From Limnohabitans sp. Rim28 (GTDB lineage Bacteria > Pseudomonadota > Gammaproteobacteria > Burkholderiales > Burkholderiaceae_C): a stretch of 64,000 nt of DNA. Positions 16,608 through 25,015 of the stretch are shown one piece after another; position 1 is the stretch's first letter, and each line of letters begins with the position of its first letter. A program made the translations under genes and the position numbers. The notes under the pieces are model-generated. The model saw only the letters and a list, made by a program, of their open reading frames with translations, did no database searches and had not been told where the DNA came from. The DNA is taken from the NCBI RefSeq assembly GCF_000293865.2, contig NZ_ALKN02000014.1, forward strand, positions 1 through 64,000. The letters are read 5' to 3'.

Positions 16608-19070
16608 TTATGCCCCCCTGCGACCGTCAAGCAGGCCACCTGCACGTTTTTGCGCAAGGAGTTCTTGCCGCACTGCACTTGCTATTGCGCGGCCCAAATC
16701 ACGCCCACCTGGGTCATCCCCACGGCTAGATGCACCTGAGTCAGTCAAACTGACGGAAATGTTGAAGACATCCCCACTGCCCCCAGCCCCACTCATGGTT
16801 ACGGGAATTGAACGACCATCAGGCAGCGGTACATAGGCTTCTGGGCGAGAGCCCTCACCAAAAAGGGCTAACTGAGGTGAGTTGGCAATACCCCCGCTGG
16901 CATAACTGCGCAGTGCAGTTGGACCTGCAGAAGTCATGACACCTCCGCTGGCAAAACCAAAGAACCCAGCCATGGCGTTGGCCAGGGGCAATGTGATGGC
17001 CCTCTGAACCTGAATCCTGATCAAGTCAGAAATGATGGAGTTCGCCAAGGTTCTGAAATCAAGCTTGCCGGTCATCACAAAGTTCACCAAAGCATCGGTC
17101 ATCCCGTTAAATGCTCGGGTGGTGGCTGACTCCATTTGCTTGCCAACCTGCTCGGCCTCTTCGGCAACAGATCGCAGGCCCTTGGCAAAACCAGCTTCCG
17201 GATCAGACAGTTCCTTGACGCGTAAAGTCAAAAGAGATGCGCCATCGGCTGCCTGTCGAGCCGCTTCCTCAATTTTTCTGAGGGCATCTGCTAGCTTTTC
17301 GTTACCAGGCGCTGCCTCAGCCAATTCACGTGCCTGTCGAGCAAGCGCTGACAATTGAAGACCACTTTCTTGGCGTGCCGTTGCCAGTTGCTGCAATGAT
17401 TTCAGTTCACTGATAGCGCCCGTTTCACGCAAAGTTTTGATTTGCTCTTCAACTGCACGAAGCTCCCCAAGCCCTCGGGCTGCTTGCTCTTGGAGATCCT
17501 TCATCGACTCGCCAGGCAACCGAATCTGGCGCTCCAAATTCGACTGTTGAGCTTCACGCTCTAGTCTTTGCCGTTTTAAAGTGATTTCAGCCAGACGATC
17601 CTGAAGCTTAAGTTTGTCTTGGGTGGTCTTAGCGACTGTCTCTAGGCCTCTGCGCAAGATCGTCTCTTCATCTGCAGACAGTGCACGAAGCTTTTCCGTG
17701 AAGTCTTCTTGCGCAGCCAAGCGCGCCTCACTTGCATCTTTAAAGCTCAGGTAGCCCTGACTTTCGTAGAGGTCGATGATTCTTTGCCTGTCCTTGAGGA
17801 TGGCACTTTCGACATCCACCTGCCCCTGAAGACGCTTAATCTCGCTGTCTATTACGGCCATTGCATTGGCCGAAACAGCGCCAGTCGCAGTGCTGTAATT
17901 CAACTGCTTTCTGGGAGCGGCTGCCTGAGTGGCTGCGTTGGAAGCCTCCGTACCTTTGCGGATCTCGTCAAATCGTTTAGTTACCGCATCTGCCAAAAGC
18001 GGCATATCCCAGAGCTCAACGTAGTTCTGGTTGGACTGCGCCACGATGGCATTTCGCTTTTCAAGCGCGGCCTGCAAGCGAGAACGGTTTTCATCTGAAA
18101 AAGGATTGAGCCCTTTACCCCCCGCCAAGAATGTTCCCGCCAATTCAATATCGGCCCAAACAGCAGAAAAGCTGCCGATGACCGATTTGATTGTGTGGCC
18201 AATACCTCGAAGTGCATCAATAACGACGGCAATCGCATAGGCCGTTTTCTCTGCCCAGTTGGTCAGCGTACCTTCAGCGCGCATGCGCTGAATTCCCTCA
18301 ACTGCGTTATCTGTTCCTAGAAAAACACGCTTGAGTTCTTGTGTCAAAACGGACATTGAAGGAATTGCCGCCGTCATCAAAGTCTGAGCAACGAAATTCG
18401 ACTCTGCTCTCATGCGGCCCATTGCCTTGGAGGCGTTGTCTGCCTCCTCAATTTGCATAGCCGTTAAGCGAATGTTTAGGTCTTGGTTTTCAGCCAAATC
18501 TTTAAGGAACGGGAGCATGGTGGCCCCCGACTTTCCAAAGAGTTCCATTGCAATAGCGGTTTTTCCAGCACCGTCCTCAAACTCCGCCAATTTGAGCGCG
18601 ACATCATTCATGACCTCTGCAGGATCACGCAAAGTTCCACTGGCTTCTTTTGCGCGAATACCTAAAAACTGCAGCGCCTTCGTTGCCCCAGCAGTCTCAT
18701 CATCAACACCTGCCAAGCCTTTGGAGAGTTTGGCAAGATTGCCGCCAATTGCCTCCATGGCCGTGCCTGAAATAGTGGCCACGGGTGCAAAGCCTGAAAG
18801 GGCCGCAGCACTTGCGCCTGTCTGCTCTGAGAGACCCTGAAGAGCCGCAGCGGCCTCGATGGTCTGACTAACAAAGTCTCTCAAGGCGGCAACAGAGGTC
18901 GCACCTATCGCTACCGCAAAGGTTGTCCTGGCAATGGATGAGACCTGCTGCAGCGAGGTCTTCATGTCATTGGCATGTCGATCTAAAAGTCGCGCCGTCC
19001 GTCCTAGATCGGCACGAAACTCAGAGGTTTCCGCCGAAAGCTTTACGACAAGTGAGCCAAGATCAGCCAT
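16608..19070 (-). CDS. H: Tape measure protein, lambda gpH-like
   Basis: A protein of about 820 residues that sets tail length and is ejected with DNA. The N-terminus (ADLGSLVVKLSAETSEFRADLGRTAR) and the long alpha-helical, coiled-coil stretch around residues 380-640 (for example KLKQLQD-type heptads and LEREAQQSNLERQIRLPGES) are typical. A hydrophobic patch (IQVQRAITLPLANAMAGFFGFASGG) lies near residue 710, and a C-terminal segment has GRSIPVTM. The ATG at 19070 is preferred because AGGG lies upstream and it gives an 8-bp overlap with the gpGT-like frame; an upstream in-frame ATG at 19091 is possible. Confidence 0.92.
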   Translation of the reverse strand: MADLGSLVVKLSAETSEFRADLGRTARLLDRHANDMKTSLQQVSSIARTTFAVAIGATSVAALRDFVSQTIEAAAALQGLSEQTGASAAALSGFAPVATISGTAMEAIGGNLAKLSKGLAGVDDETAGATKALQFLGIRAKEASGTLRDPAEVMNDVALKLAEFEDGAGKTAIAMELFGKSGATMLPFLKDLAENQDLNIRLTAMQIEEADNASKAMGRMRAESNFVAQTLMTAAIPSMSVLTQELKRVFLGTDNAVEGIQRMRAEGTLTNWAEKTAYAIAVVIDALRGIGHTIKSVIGSFSAVWADIELAGTFLAGGKGLNPFSDENRSRLQAALEKRNAIVAQSNQNYVELWDMPLLADAVTKRFDEIRKGTEASNAATQAAAPRKQLNYSTATGAVSANAMAVIDSEIKRLQGQVDVESAILKDRQRIIDLYESQGYLSFKDASEARLAAQEDFTEKLRALSADEETILRRGLETVAKTTQDKLKLQDRLAEITLKRQRLEREAQQSNLERQIRLPGESMKDLQEQAARGLGELRAVEEQIKTLRETGAISELKSLQQLATARQESGLQLSALARQARELAEAAPGNEKLADALRKIEEAARQAADGASLLTLRVKELSDPEAGFAKGLRSVAEEAEQVGKQMESATTRAFNGMTDALVNFVMTGKLDFRTLANSIISDLIRIQVQRAITLPLANAMAGFFGFASGGVMTSAGPTALRSYASGGIANSPQLALFGEGSRPEAYVPLPDGRSIPVTMSGAGGSGDVFNISVSLTDSGASSRGDDPGGRDLGRAIASAVRQELLAQKRAGGLLDGRRGA

Positions 19071-19398
19071 GCTTTTTGACCCTGTGTGCAAACATTGACT
19101 TAAGACGAGCGACGTTCAATCGGGCCTCATCAATTGGCTCGGGTCGGTCGATAAATGGCATGAAATCTTCTGGCGTAAAAGGACGTGCGTGCTTGGTACG
19201 GTTGGCGTTGGCAAAGGTTGACGCAATCACACCACTTCTCAAATCAGCCCGCATGTCGCCAAAGGGTTCCAGTTGATAAAAGGCCATCCACTCGGTGATC
19301 TCGTCTGATCCGATCCGCTGCAATAGCTCACGAACCGGCATGCCCAGCGCAAGCGCCAAGCGAAAAGCGAAGCGACGAGTGGGATTGGCCTTTAGTCC
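19063..19398 (-). CDS. GT-like (DUF4035) extension of the tail assembly chaperone, reached by -1 frameshift
   Basis: This frame encodes a helical segment with the DUF4035-like pattern PTRRFAFRLALALGMPV, then LQRIGSDEITEWMAFYQLEPFG. It opens upstream without a normal start codon; the first possible initiator inside is a TTG at 19359. It follows directly in the -1 frame from the slippery heptamer at 19398-19404, so it is best read as the T part of a G-GT pair as in lambda. The fused product would be about 228 residues (117 from G plus 111). GT-type chaperones coat the tape measure during tail assembly. Confidence 0.8.
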   Translation of the reverse strand, partial: GLKANPTRRFAFRLALALGMPVRELLQRIGSDEITEWMAFYQLEPFGDMRADLRSGVIASTFANANRTKHARPFTPEDFMPFIDRPEPIDEARLNVARLKSMFAHRVKKHG

Positions 19399-19748
19399 TT
19401 TTTTGCTGATTCAGCCTGCTCGATACCGATACCGTTTAGACGCTGAGCAACAGCGAAAACCCTGTCTAGTGCACGAGCACTTTTTCGGCCAAGCGCAACA
19501 ATTTCACCATCTTCAAAAAGACGGCTGCCCGTCGCATCGCAAAGGGTGAGCGCGACAAGTCTGGCTCGAACGTTTTCCATACGACCATCCTTTGCACCAT
19601 CGCGAGCAATAAGGCTGCTCTCAAAGGCATCGCGGTCCGTACCGCTCATGGTGCGGACGTAGACGTCTCCACCCCACTCAGGTACGAGGACTGTTTCGCG
19701 CGGCAGATCATCGGCTGCAAGGATGGCTTCTTTGGTCAAAATATTCAT
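19392..19748 (-). CDS. G: Tail assembly chaperone, gpG-like
   Basis: A 118-residue protein between the tail tube and tape measure genes, the position of lambda G. MNILTKEAILAADDLPRE at the start, VPEWGGDVYVRTMSGTDRDAFE and ARLVALTLCDATGSRLFEDGE match phage tail assembly chaperones. It ends at TAA just after the sequence encoding SAKKD. A canonical slippery heptamer lies three bases before the stop, so a minority of ribosomes should produce the longer GT protein. Confidence 0.85.
   Translation of the reverse strand: MNILTKEAILAADDLPRETVLVPEWGGDVYVRTMSGTDRDAFESSLIARDGAKDGRMENVRARLVALTLCDATGSRLFEDGEIVALGRKSARALDRVFAVAQRLNGIGIEQAESAKKD
19398..19404 (-). promoter_or_regulatory. Programmed -1 ribosomal frameshift site A AAA AAG
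   Basis: On the minus strand, the zero-frame codons GCA AAA AAG contain A AAA AAG, a classic X XXY YYZ slippery heptamer also used in E. coli dnaX. After the slip, reading continues as GGA CTA AAG GCC into the 111-codon DUF4035-like frame without an intervening stop. The zero-frame stop TAA follows one codon later. Confidence 0.85.
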
Positions 19749-19753
19749 AGTCT

Positions 19754-20167
19754 TTATGCCTCCGTGATGTCGCCATCGATTTCGATCGTGACGCTGGCTT
19801 CAACTACAGCATCCACACCACCTTGAACACTGAACTGTGTAACGTAGCCGTAGAAAGTCCATGTCGCAGCGGGTGTGGTGTCGGTGAAGGTGATCTTGAA
19901 CTGGCGGCGCACGCGATTGGCTCTATCTGTACGAAGGCCCTGATGGACCGTGTCGTCAGGATTGAAGTGCAGGCTCAGTGAGAGTTGACCTTCATCGCGA
20001 AGACCGACTCTCTTCTCTTTGGCTGTTGAAGCAAGATTGGTGACGTCAATAACTGAAGCTTGACCCCCAGGCCCCTGAAAGGAAACTACGTTGGGGATGG
20101 TTTCAAACGTTGTGGTTCCAAACCGGGCAATGGTGATGCCCTGCGCGGTGATGGCAGTACTAGGCAT
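19754..20167 (-). CDS. Major tail tube protein
   Basis: A 137-residue protein of the lambda-type tail tube family, which polymerises as hexamer rings around the tape measure. GITIARFGTTTFETIPNV, the GPGGQASVIDVTNLASTAKEKRVGL loop and the C-terminal strand pattern TQFSVQGGVDAVVEASVTIEIDG are recognisable. AGGCCTTTT just upstream (GGAGG) is a strong ribosome-binding site, in line with a high-copy structural protein. It follows the tail completion gene and precedes the chaperone genes. Confidence 0.9.
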   Translation of the reverse strand: MPSTAITAQGITIARFGTTTFETIPNVVSFQGPGGQASVIDVTNLASTAKEKRVGLRDEGQLSLSLHFNPDDTVHQGLRTDRANRVRRQFKITFTDTTPAATWTFYGYVTQFSVQGGVDAVVEASVTIEIDGDITEA

Positions 20168-20209
20168 AAAAGGCCTCCATAAAAAAATGAAAAGACAACC
20201 TGACCACCG

Positions 20210-20545
20210 TTACCGGTAGTAGGTGAAGTCCACGGATATCCGGTAAGTACCGGCTTCATCGTCGAAATCGGTAAGGCCCATGCGTACATCGGCCACCGTT
20301 TTGATACTGGCTAGCAATGCCGCAAGGACCTGCTCTTGCAGTTGTTCGCAAGCGACCAGTGTTAGTGCGTACGCATCAACTTGCACTCGCGAGCGCCGCA
20401 GCTGGTTTGGTCCGTCAAGCGACGCAACGTTTGACTGATCAATAGGGGTGTAAACAAGCGTCGGATACTGAGCACCCGCAGGTGCAACGATGGCGTACAC
20501 CTGCCCAGCGGCCAGATGTTTGATCGCGTCATAGAAGTCCTGCAT
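20210..20545 (-). CDS. Tail completion protein, DUF3168 family
   Basis: A 111-residue protein of the DUF3168 family (lambda U / SPP1 gp17 type), which caps the tail tube at the head-tail joint. DFYDAIKHLAAGQVYAIVAP, QYPTLVYTPID and the VDAYALTLVACEQLQEQVLAAL helix fit. It ends in SVDFTYYR. It lies 2 bp after the gp10-like gene, in the usual order of connector genes. Confidence 0.85.
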   Translation of the reverse strand: MQDFYDAIKHLAAGQVYAIVAPAGAQYPTLVYTPIDQSNVASLDGPNQLRRSRVQVDAYALTLVACEQLQEQVLAALLASIKTVADVRMGLTDFDDEAGTYRISVDFTYYR

Positions 20546-20547
20546 CG

Positions 20548-21036
20548 TTATCGACCATTCAAGGCTCGCGCTTCTATCTCGATGCGCTGGGTCAGTCGCT
20601 GCTTAATGGCATCAACGGCTTGGCGGCGTCGAGATTCCAGTGCCGGACGCAGAAATGGACGAGCCGCCATCTTGCGAGTACCGAATTCAACAAAGCGCCA
20701 ATACCAAGCATCTTGCGATAGGTTCCCTCGCTTGCCCTGATTGCGGTACTTTTTACCGTGGCGCACCAAAACATAAAAGGTCTGGCGACCCCCACCAGAT
20801 AGCTCGCGAACGTGCTTCATGATCACCGAACGCTTGAGCGTTCCGGGTGGTGGTTGCTTAGAGCCAAGCGACTGCGCAGCTTTTGGAGCCTGAGCACGCG
20901 CCTCATCACGTATGACCTTTGCTCCTGCGTAAACCGATGACCTGAGCCCTCGATTAGCAACACGGTCAGGCAGTTCACGAAGTGCACGATCAAGTTGTGC
21001 TAGTCCTTCAATGCGAACTGTTTCAACTCTAGCCAT
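20548..21036 (-). CDS. HK97 gp10-like head-tail joining protein
   Basis: A protein of about 162 residues. MARVETVRIEGLAQLDRALRELPDRVANR followed by AKVIRDEARAQAP and a C-terminal GTRKMAARPFLRPALE segment match the HK97 gp10 family of neck or tail terminator proteins. The ATG at 21036 is preferred over one at 21090 because GAAGGGG lies just upstream and the overlap with the previous gene becomes 8 bp. Confidence 0.87.
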   Translation of the reverse strand: MARVETVRIEGLAQLDRALRELPDRVANRGLRSSVYAGAKVIRDEARAQAPKAAQSLGSKQPPPGTLKRSVIMKHVRELSGGGRQTFYVLVRHGKKYRNQGKRGNLSQDAWYWRFVEFGTRKMAARPFLRPALESRRRQAVDAIKQRLTQRIEIEARALNGR

Positions 21037-21379
21037 TGCGCGCCCCTTCACTTGCCAAAAGCATGACCGAGACATTGGCCTCGTCAACATTTAGGGCTGC
21101 GTGGATTGAAAAAATACGATCTCGAAACAGAACTCGCATTTGTGAAACGCTTTTGGGGTCGTTGAACTCGGATCTGTAACGCATAGTAATTTGATGACTC
21201 ACCACCGCAGCTATACGATCTGCAATTCGTGCCTCGCGCCCTGATATCGGTTGGATATCAGCCCAGACAGTCGCTATATCGCTCCAGGTCTGTGTCGGCG
21301 CACCCAATGCATCCTTTGCAACAGTGGGCTGCTGAATGCGCACACGCTGGCTCATCTGACCTGCACTGATTAAGCTCAT
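21029..21379 (-). CDS. Phage head closure / head-tail adaptor protein
   Basis: A 116-residue protein of the SPP1 gp16-like head closure family. RVRIQQPTVAKDALGAPTQTWSDIATVWADIQPISGREA and the later MRYRSEFNDPKSVSQMRVLFRDRIFSIHA are characteristic. It seals the portal after packaging and provides the interface for the tail. It overlaps the connector gene by 4 bp upstream and the gp10-like gene by 8 bp downstream. Confidence 0.88.
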   Translation of the reverse strand: MSLISAGQMSQRVRIQQPTVAKDALGAPTQTWSDIATVWADIQPISGREARIADRIAAVVSHQITMRYRSEFNDPKSVSQMRVLFRDRIFSIHAALNVDEANVSVMLLASEGARNG

Positions 21380-21999
21380 ACAACGCTCACGCGGTAACCG
21401 TCTAAAAGTCCATCTACAAATGGCAATGAGTCAATGCGACCGCGCGTTAGGACTGCCATTTCTTCCCGATGTCCGTACAGGCTTCCCACACGCAACTTAA
21501 TCCAACTCTTGATTCCCTCGGGCACAGAGGAGCCTGCGCCGTATCCTGCGTCAAAGGTGACGCTCACAGAGCCAATCTGTGGGAGAGTCGGGGGCCAAGT
21601 CTTACCAAATACCGGGGTGAGTCTCGCAGGCTCGCATGCTGCGTCCAAGACGTAATCGCCAGGCGGCATCAACTCGGGGTTGCCATTCATGTCAAGGTAC
21701 TCGATGCTGACCAATGACTGCACTGGGCATTTATCAAGAAGGATTGCGTGCCCAGGCAAACTAAAGGAAGCATCGGATGGAACATGATTGGCCAAAGAAC
21801 CCGGAAAGGCGTCGAGCACCAGCTTCCAGCGGGCAGTCATCAACTGCCTGCCGGTGCGAGTCTCGGCTGCCTGCCGGGCTGCCGTAATCAGCGAGCCGAT
21901 CAATGCATCATCGTCATCAACATCCACCCGCAGGTGCTGCTTTGCCTCAAGAAGCGTGATCGGCTCCCCGGCTGGAGCTGAAACGAGTTGCAGTGGCAT
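21376..21999 (-). CDS. Head-tail connector protein, gp6-like
   Basis: A 207-residue protein of the HK97 gp6 / phiE125 gp8 connector family, forming a ring below the portal. ITLLEAKQHLRVDVDDDDALIGSLITAARQAAETRTGRQL is the typical N-terminal helical part, followed by a beta-rich centre and the C-terminal IKSWIKLRVGSLYGHREE helix. The start at 21999 lies directly after the stop of the 148-residue gene (22000), and the 3' end overlaps the head closure gene. Confidence 0.9.
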   Translation of the reverse strand: MPLQLVSAPAGEPITLLEAKQHLRVDVDDDDALIGSLITAARQAAETRTGRQLMTARWKLVLDAFPGSLANHVPSDASFSLPGHAILLDKCPVQSLVSIEYLDMNGNPELMPPGDYVLDAACEPARLTPVFGKTWPPTLPQIGSVSVTFDAGYGAGSSVPEGIKSWIKLRVGSLYGHREEMAVLTRGRIDSLPFVDGLLDGYRVSVV

Positions 22000-22446
22000 T
22001 TAGACAATCTGCACAACAGCCGCCTGATTACCAGCATTGGCAGGGAGCTCTCGCGGATTAACACCTAGGACTTGAGCAGCAGTTTGGCTGGCAGCCACTC
22101 CTACCGTCAGAGACAGGCGAACAAAGCCAAAGCCGTTGACTGTGTCGAGCTCCTCGGGCTTAACGTTGATAAGCGCCTGCTTGTTGTCGCCTGTGGCTTT
22201 GATGATCTGGGTGATCGCTTTGCCGGTGATGTCCTTGGCACTGATGCCAGTGGAATCAACAGCTTGCTGCAACTTCGCATCCACTGTGGCGCTGGTGCCG
22301 AGCACTCCGGTCTGAACCAAGGAGAGGAATCCGTGGTGGTTGGCCACAGAAATCCAGCCTGTAGTGACAGTTCCTGCGGCTTGCGCGGCAGGGTCGATGG
22401 TGGCGAGAACGGACAGCAGTTCGCTGCCTTTTGCGTTGGGAAACAT
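22000..22446 (-). CDS. Unknown head protein between capsid and connector genes
   Basis: A 148-residue protein not firmly recognised. It begins FPNAKGSELLSVLATIDPAAQAAGT and has alternating Val/Ile/Thr-rich strands and small residues but no Cys. The position directly after the major capsid gene, with a strong AGGAG ribosome-binding site, suggests an abundant structural protein such as a head decoration or stabilising protein. That role is inferred from position. It could instead be a connector accessory. Confidence 0.55.
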   Translation of the reverse strand: MFPNAKGSELLSVLATIDPAAQAAGTVTTGWISVANHHGFLSLVQTGVLGTSATVDAKLQQAVDSTGISAKDITGKAITQIIKATGDNKQALINVKPEELDTVNGFGFVRLSLTVGVAASQTAAQVLGVNPRELPANAGNQAAVVQIV

Positions 22447-22472
22447 AGTTTTCTCCTAAGGTTTGGGGCTGC

Positions 22473-23810
22473 TTAGCGCGCGCCCAGTTGGATGAAGGGC
22501 GACATCGTTGCGCTGCCTTTGGCAGGCGTGATCGCTGTAGAAATCTTCGACTGACCATCCATACGGAAGGTGGTTCGAAACGCCGTGAGATCAGCATCGA
22601 AGTACAGGTGCATCGATGTGGCGGTCTGCATGCCACCTGCCTTGGTGATGGTCTGGTAGTACTTCAGGTCCACCAGCAAGATGTCCCCTTGGGCCGAGAA
22701 GGTGTTGGCGTGCTGAGACACAAACACCGGGCGACCCAGCAGCGTGCCGTAGGGAGAGACCTGCATGCCGCCAACGTTCAATCCGGTAGGCAGGTAGATC
22801 GGGTAGTTCCCCAAGGTTAAGGTGAACAATGCTGGCAGCACGTCGTTGTTGACGATCCATACCGCATTGGCCAGGCTGCCCGAGGGAAGTCGCGCAATCA
22901 TCTTGGCCAGGTTTTGCGGAAGCAGCGTTTGAGTCAACTGCCCAGTCTCCTTGGCCACACTGACCGTAGCGCCAGCATTGAGTGCACCTACCGGTACGCC
23001 AGAGCCCGAGCCGAACAGGATGGATTCATTGGTTTTCCAGCGAATGGAGTGTGCAATTTTCTCGGGCAGATAGGTCGACAAGGCATTGGCGTCTTCCAAC
23101 AACTCATCGGTTGTTGGCACCAGAGCCATCAGCTTTTTGAGCCGCAAAGTAGACAGTCCTAACACGGGCTTGGTGGTCACCGAAGGCGCCGCTTCGCCTT
23201 GCCAGTAAGCGCGAATGCCGTTGGTGCCCCAGGGCGTGGTTTCATCCTTAGGAAACGCCATGGTGTTTCCGCTGATCTCCACATTGTCAGTAAGCGGCAG
23301 CAATGAGTCCTCGCCCAAAGACAGCTGGAAAATCTCCTTTGAGAACTGTGGCGGTACAAAGAAGCCACCGTCTTGACCGGAGCCTTCACTGCCAAAGGTG
23401 GCTGGAGCGGCAGCACCACGACCGCTGCCAATCAGCAGGCGATCGTCTATCGGGTTGCCTGGCTTTTGCGCATGGCAGACGTTTTGCAAAAAGTCACCCA
23501 GGCTTTGAAACCCATGTTTGGGGTCGAGTTCGCGGTTATCGCTCACTATGACGCTTGGGAATACCGAACCATTACCAGCACCAGAGTGGTTGCCTACATG
23601 CGCCCCCATCTGAACCTCTTCGGAAATCAAGGCCGACTCGCGGTCAATTGCTGCCGAAGCGGTCTCAATTCGACTCTTGAGTCCATTGAACTTGGTTACC
23701 TCCTCATCTGAGAGGTCACGGTTTTCTTGGGCGGCGATGTCAGTTAAGGCACGAGCCTCTTTGACAAGATCAGACTTACGAGCTTGAAGCTCGCGCAATT
23801 GCTTACTCAT
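22473..23810 (-). CDS. Major capsid protein, HK97 fold
   Basis: A protein of about 445 residues of the HK97 major capsid family. Residues of about 1-100 form a charged coiled-coil delta/scaffold domain (SKQLRELQARKSDLVKEARAL; LKSRIETASAAIDRES), usually removed by the phage protease. The mature part has DGGFFVPPQF, MAFPKDETTPWG and VNNDVLPALFTL, and the end has LTAFRTTFRMDG. The ATG at 23810 is chosen because GGAG lies eight bases upstream; an upstream in-frame start at 23861 would run through a terminator-like hairpin. Confidence 0.93.
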   Translation of the reverse strand: MSKQLRELQARKSDLVKEARALTDIAAQENRDLSDEEVTKFNGLKSRIETASAAIDRESALISEEVQMGAHVGNHSGAGNGSVFPSVIVSDNRELDPKHGFQSLGDFLQNVCHAQKPGNPIDDRLLIGSGRGAAAPATFGSEGSGQDGGFFVPPQFSKEIFQLSLGEDSLLPLTDNVEISGNTMAFPKDETTPWGTNGIRAYWQGEAAPSVTTKPVLGLSTLRLKKLMALVPTTDELLEDANALSTYLPEKIAHSIRWKTNESILFGSGSGVPVGALNAGATVSVAKETGQLTQTLLPQNLAKMIARLPSGSLANAVWIVNNDVLPALFTLTLGNYPIYLPTGLNVGGMQVSPYGTLLGRPVFVSQHANTFSAQGDILLVDLKYYQTITKAGGMQTATSMHLYFDADLTAFRTTFRMDGQSKISTAITPAKGSATMSPFIQLGAR

Positions 23811-23827
23811 TTGGGTTTCTCCAGACG

Positions 23828-23850
23828 TAAAAAAACCACCTCTTGGGTGG
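23828..23850 (-). terminator. Terminator-like hairpin before the capsid gene
   Basis: On the minus strand, CCACC-CAAGA-GGTGG forms a short 5-bp stem followed by seven T, just upstream of the capsid ribosome-binding site. A second short hairpin (GCGACC/GGTCGC) lies near 23900. The stem is weak, so it may attenuate rather than end transcription. Confidence 0.45.
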
Positions 23851-23963
23851 CGGGATTGCAAATATTAAAAAATGCGCAAAGCTAGTCACGCATCAGGTTT
23901 GCGACCTACGGGTCGCCTTTCGGACTGGAGGCGCTCAACGGAGCAACTCCTGAGCAGTCCAAA

Positions 23964-24908
23964 TTACAAAATCCCAAGCTCTGAGCGGGCTTGGGCCAAT
24001 CGGGAGGTTTTGGGCTTGGCAGGTGGACTGGTCTTAGCACTTGACGCCGCGTCTTTATGCATCTTGCTCAAGACCTGATCGAAGCTGGCGATGCCGTCGA
24101 CCATGTTTTGAGCCAAGGCCGCATCAGCGCCCAAGACCCGGCCCTGGCCCATTCCATCTCGTACCTGAGTGATGGGCACACCACGCCCCTTGGCCACAGC
24201 CTTGGTAAATGCGGCGTAATAGTCATCTACGCGGGACTGCATAAATCCTTGCGCTTCTTCGTCCAGTGGTGCATAGGGATTGCCCTCGACCTTGAACTTG
24301 CCCGCCGATATGAGCGTCGTCTTAACGCCAGCTTCATCCATGGCTTTGCTGTAGTCCTGGTGCGCCTGCCACACGCCAATTGAGCCGACTTCTCCGCCGG
24401 ATGTGACGTAGAACTCACTGGCTTGGGAACCGATCCAGTAAGCCGCCGAAGCTGCCAGACTGTTAGCGATGGCCACCACCGGCTTTTGGGCACGAGCACT
24501 CAAAATAGCATCACCCAGTTCAGAAACGCCGTAGACGCTGCCGCCAGGGCTATCAATGTCCAGCAATATCTGACTGACCGCGTCGTCGGCAACAGCTTGT
24601 CTGAGCATTTGGGTGACGATCTGGGTGCTGACCATGCCAGGGCCGGAGACGTCATCCACCATATTTCCACGCTGTGTGATGACGCCGTAAATCGGGATGA
24701 CGGCAATGCCGCCACCCGAAATGGCAGCCGAGGTCTGTCTGCGAGTGTCGCGCAGCACACGGTCTGTTTGGACCTGAAACCTGGCGGCGTCGCTGGCAGG
24801 CTCACCTTGCGACCACCGGGAAATGACAGTGGCCAGAGCACTTAAACGCTCAGGCATCAAGGCCCAAGGCGTTGCCAAAAATTCAGCGACTAAAAGTTGG
24901 TTTTTCAT
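23964..24908 (-). CDS. Prohead protease, S49 (SppA/ClpP-like) family
   Basis: A protein of about 314 residues of the S49 peptidase family used by phages as a head maturation protease. IPIYGVITQRGNM, the glycine-rich LLDIDSPGGSVYGVSEL, the catalytic-Ser region NSLAASAAYWIGSQA, and SAGKFKVEGNPY (catalytic-Lys region) are visible. The C-terminal 50 or so residues are Ala/Lys/Ser-rich and could act as scaffold. It removes the capsid delta domain. The ATG at 24908 gives the usual N-terminus; an in-frame start at 24983 remains possible. No strong ribosome-binding site is seen. Confidence 0.9.
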   Translation of the reverse strand: MKNQLLVAEFLATPWALMPERLSALATVISRWSQGEPASDAARFQVQTDRVLRDTRRQTSAAISGGGIAVIPIYGVITQRGNMVDDVSGPGMVSTQIVTQMLRQAVADDAVSQILLDIDSPGGSVYGVSELGDAILSARAQKPVVAIANSLAASAAYWIGSQASEFYVTSGGEVGSIGVWQAHQDYSKAMDEAGVKTTLISAGKFKVEGNPYAPLDEEAQGFMQSRVDDYYAAFTKAVAKGRGVPITQVRDGMGQGRVLGADAALAQNMVDGIASFDQVLSKMHKDAASSAKTSPPAKPKTSRLAQARSELGIL

Positions 24909-25015
24909 AAATTCTGTCCGAGGGAGATAAGTGATTCGGTAAGCTGTTTTTGATCTAGCGGCTCGTCTATTTGGCTTGCCCAAAGCTGAACCTGGTCTAG
25001 CGGTACGGCCAAGGC

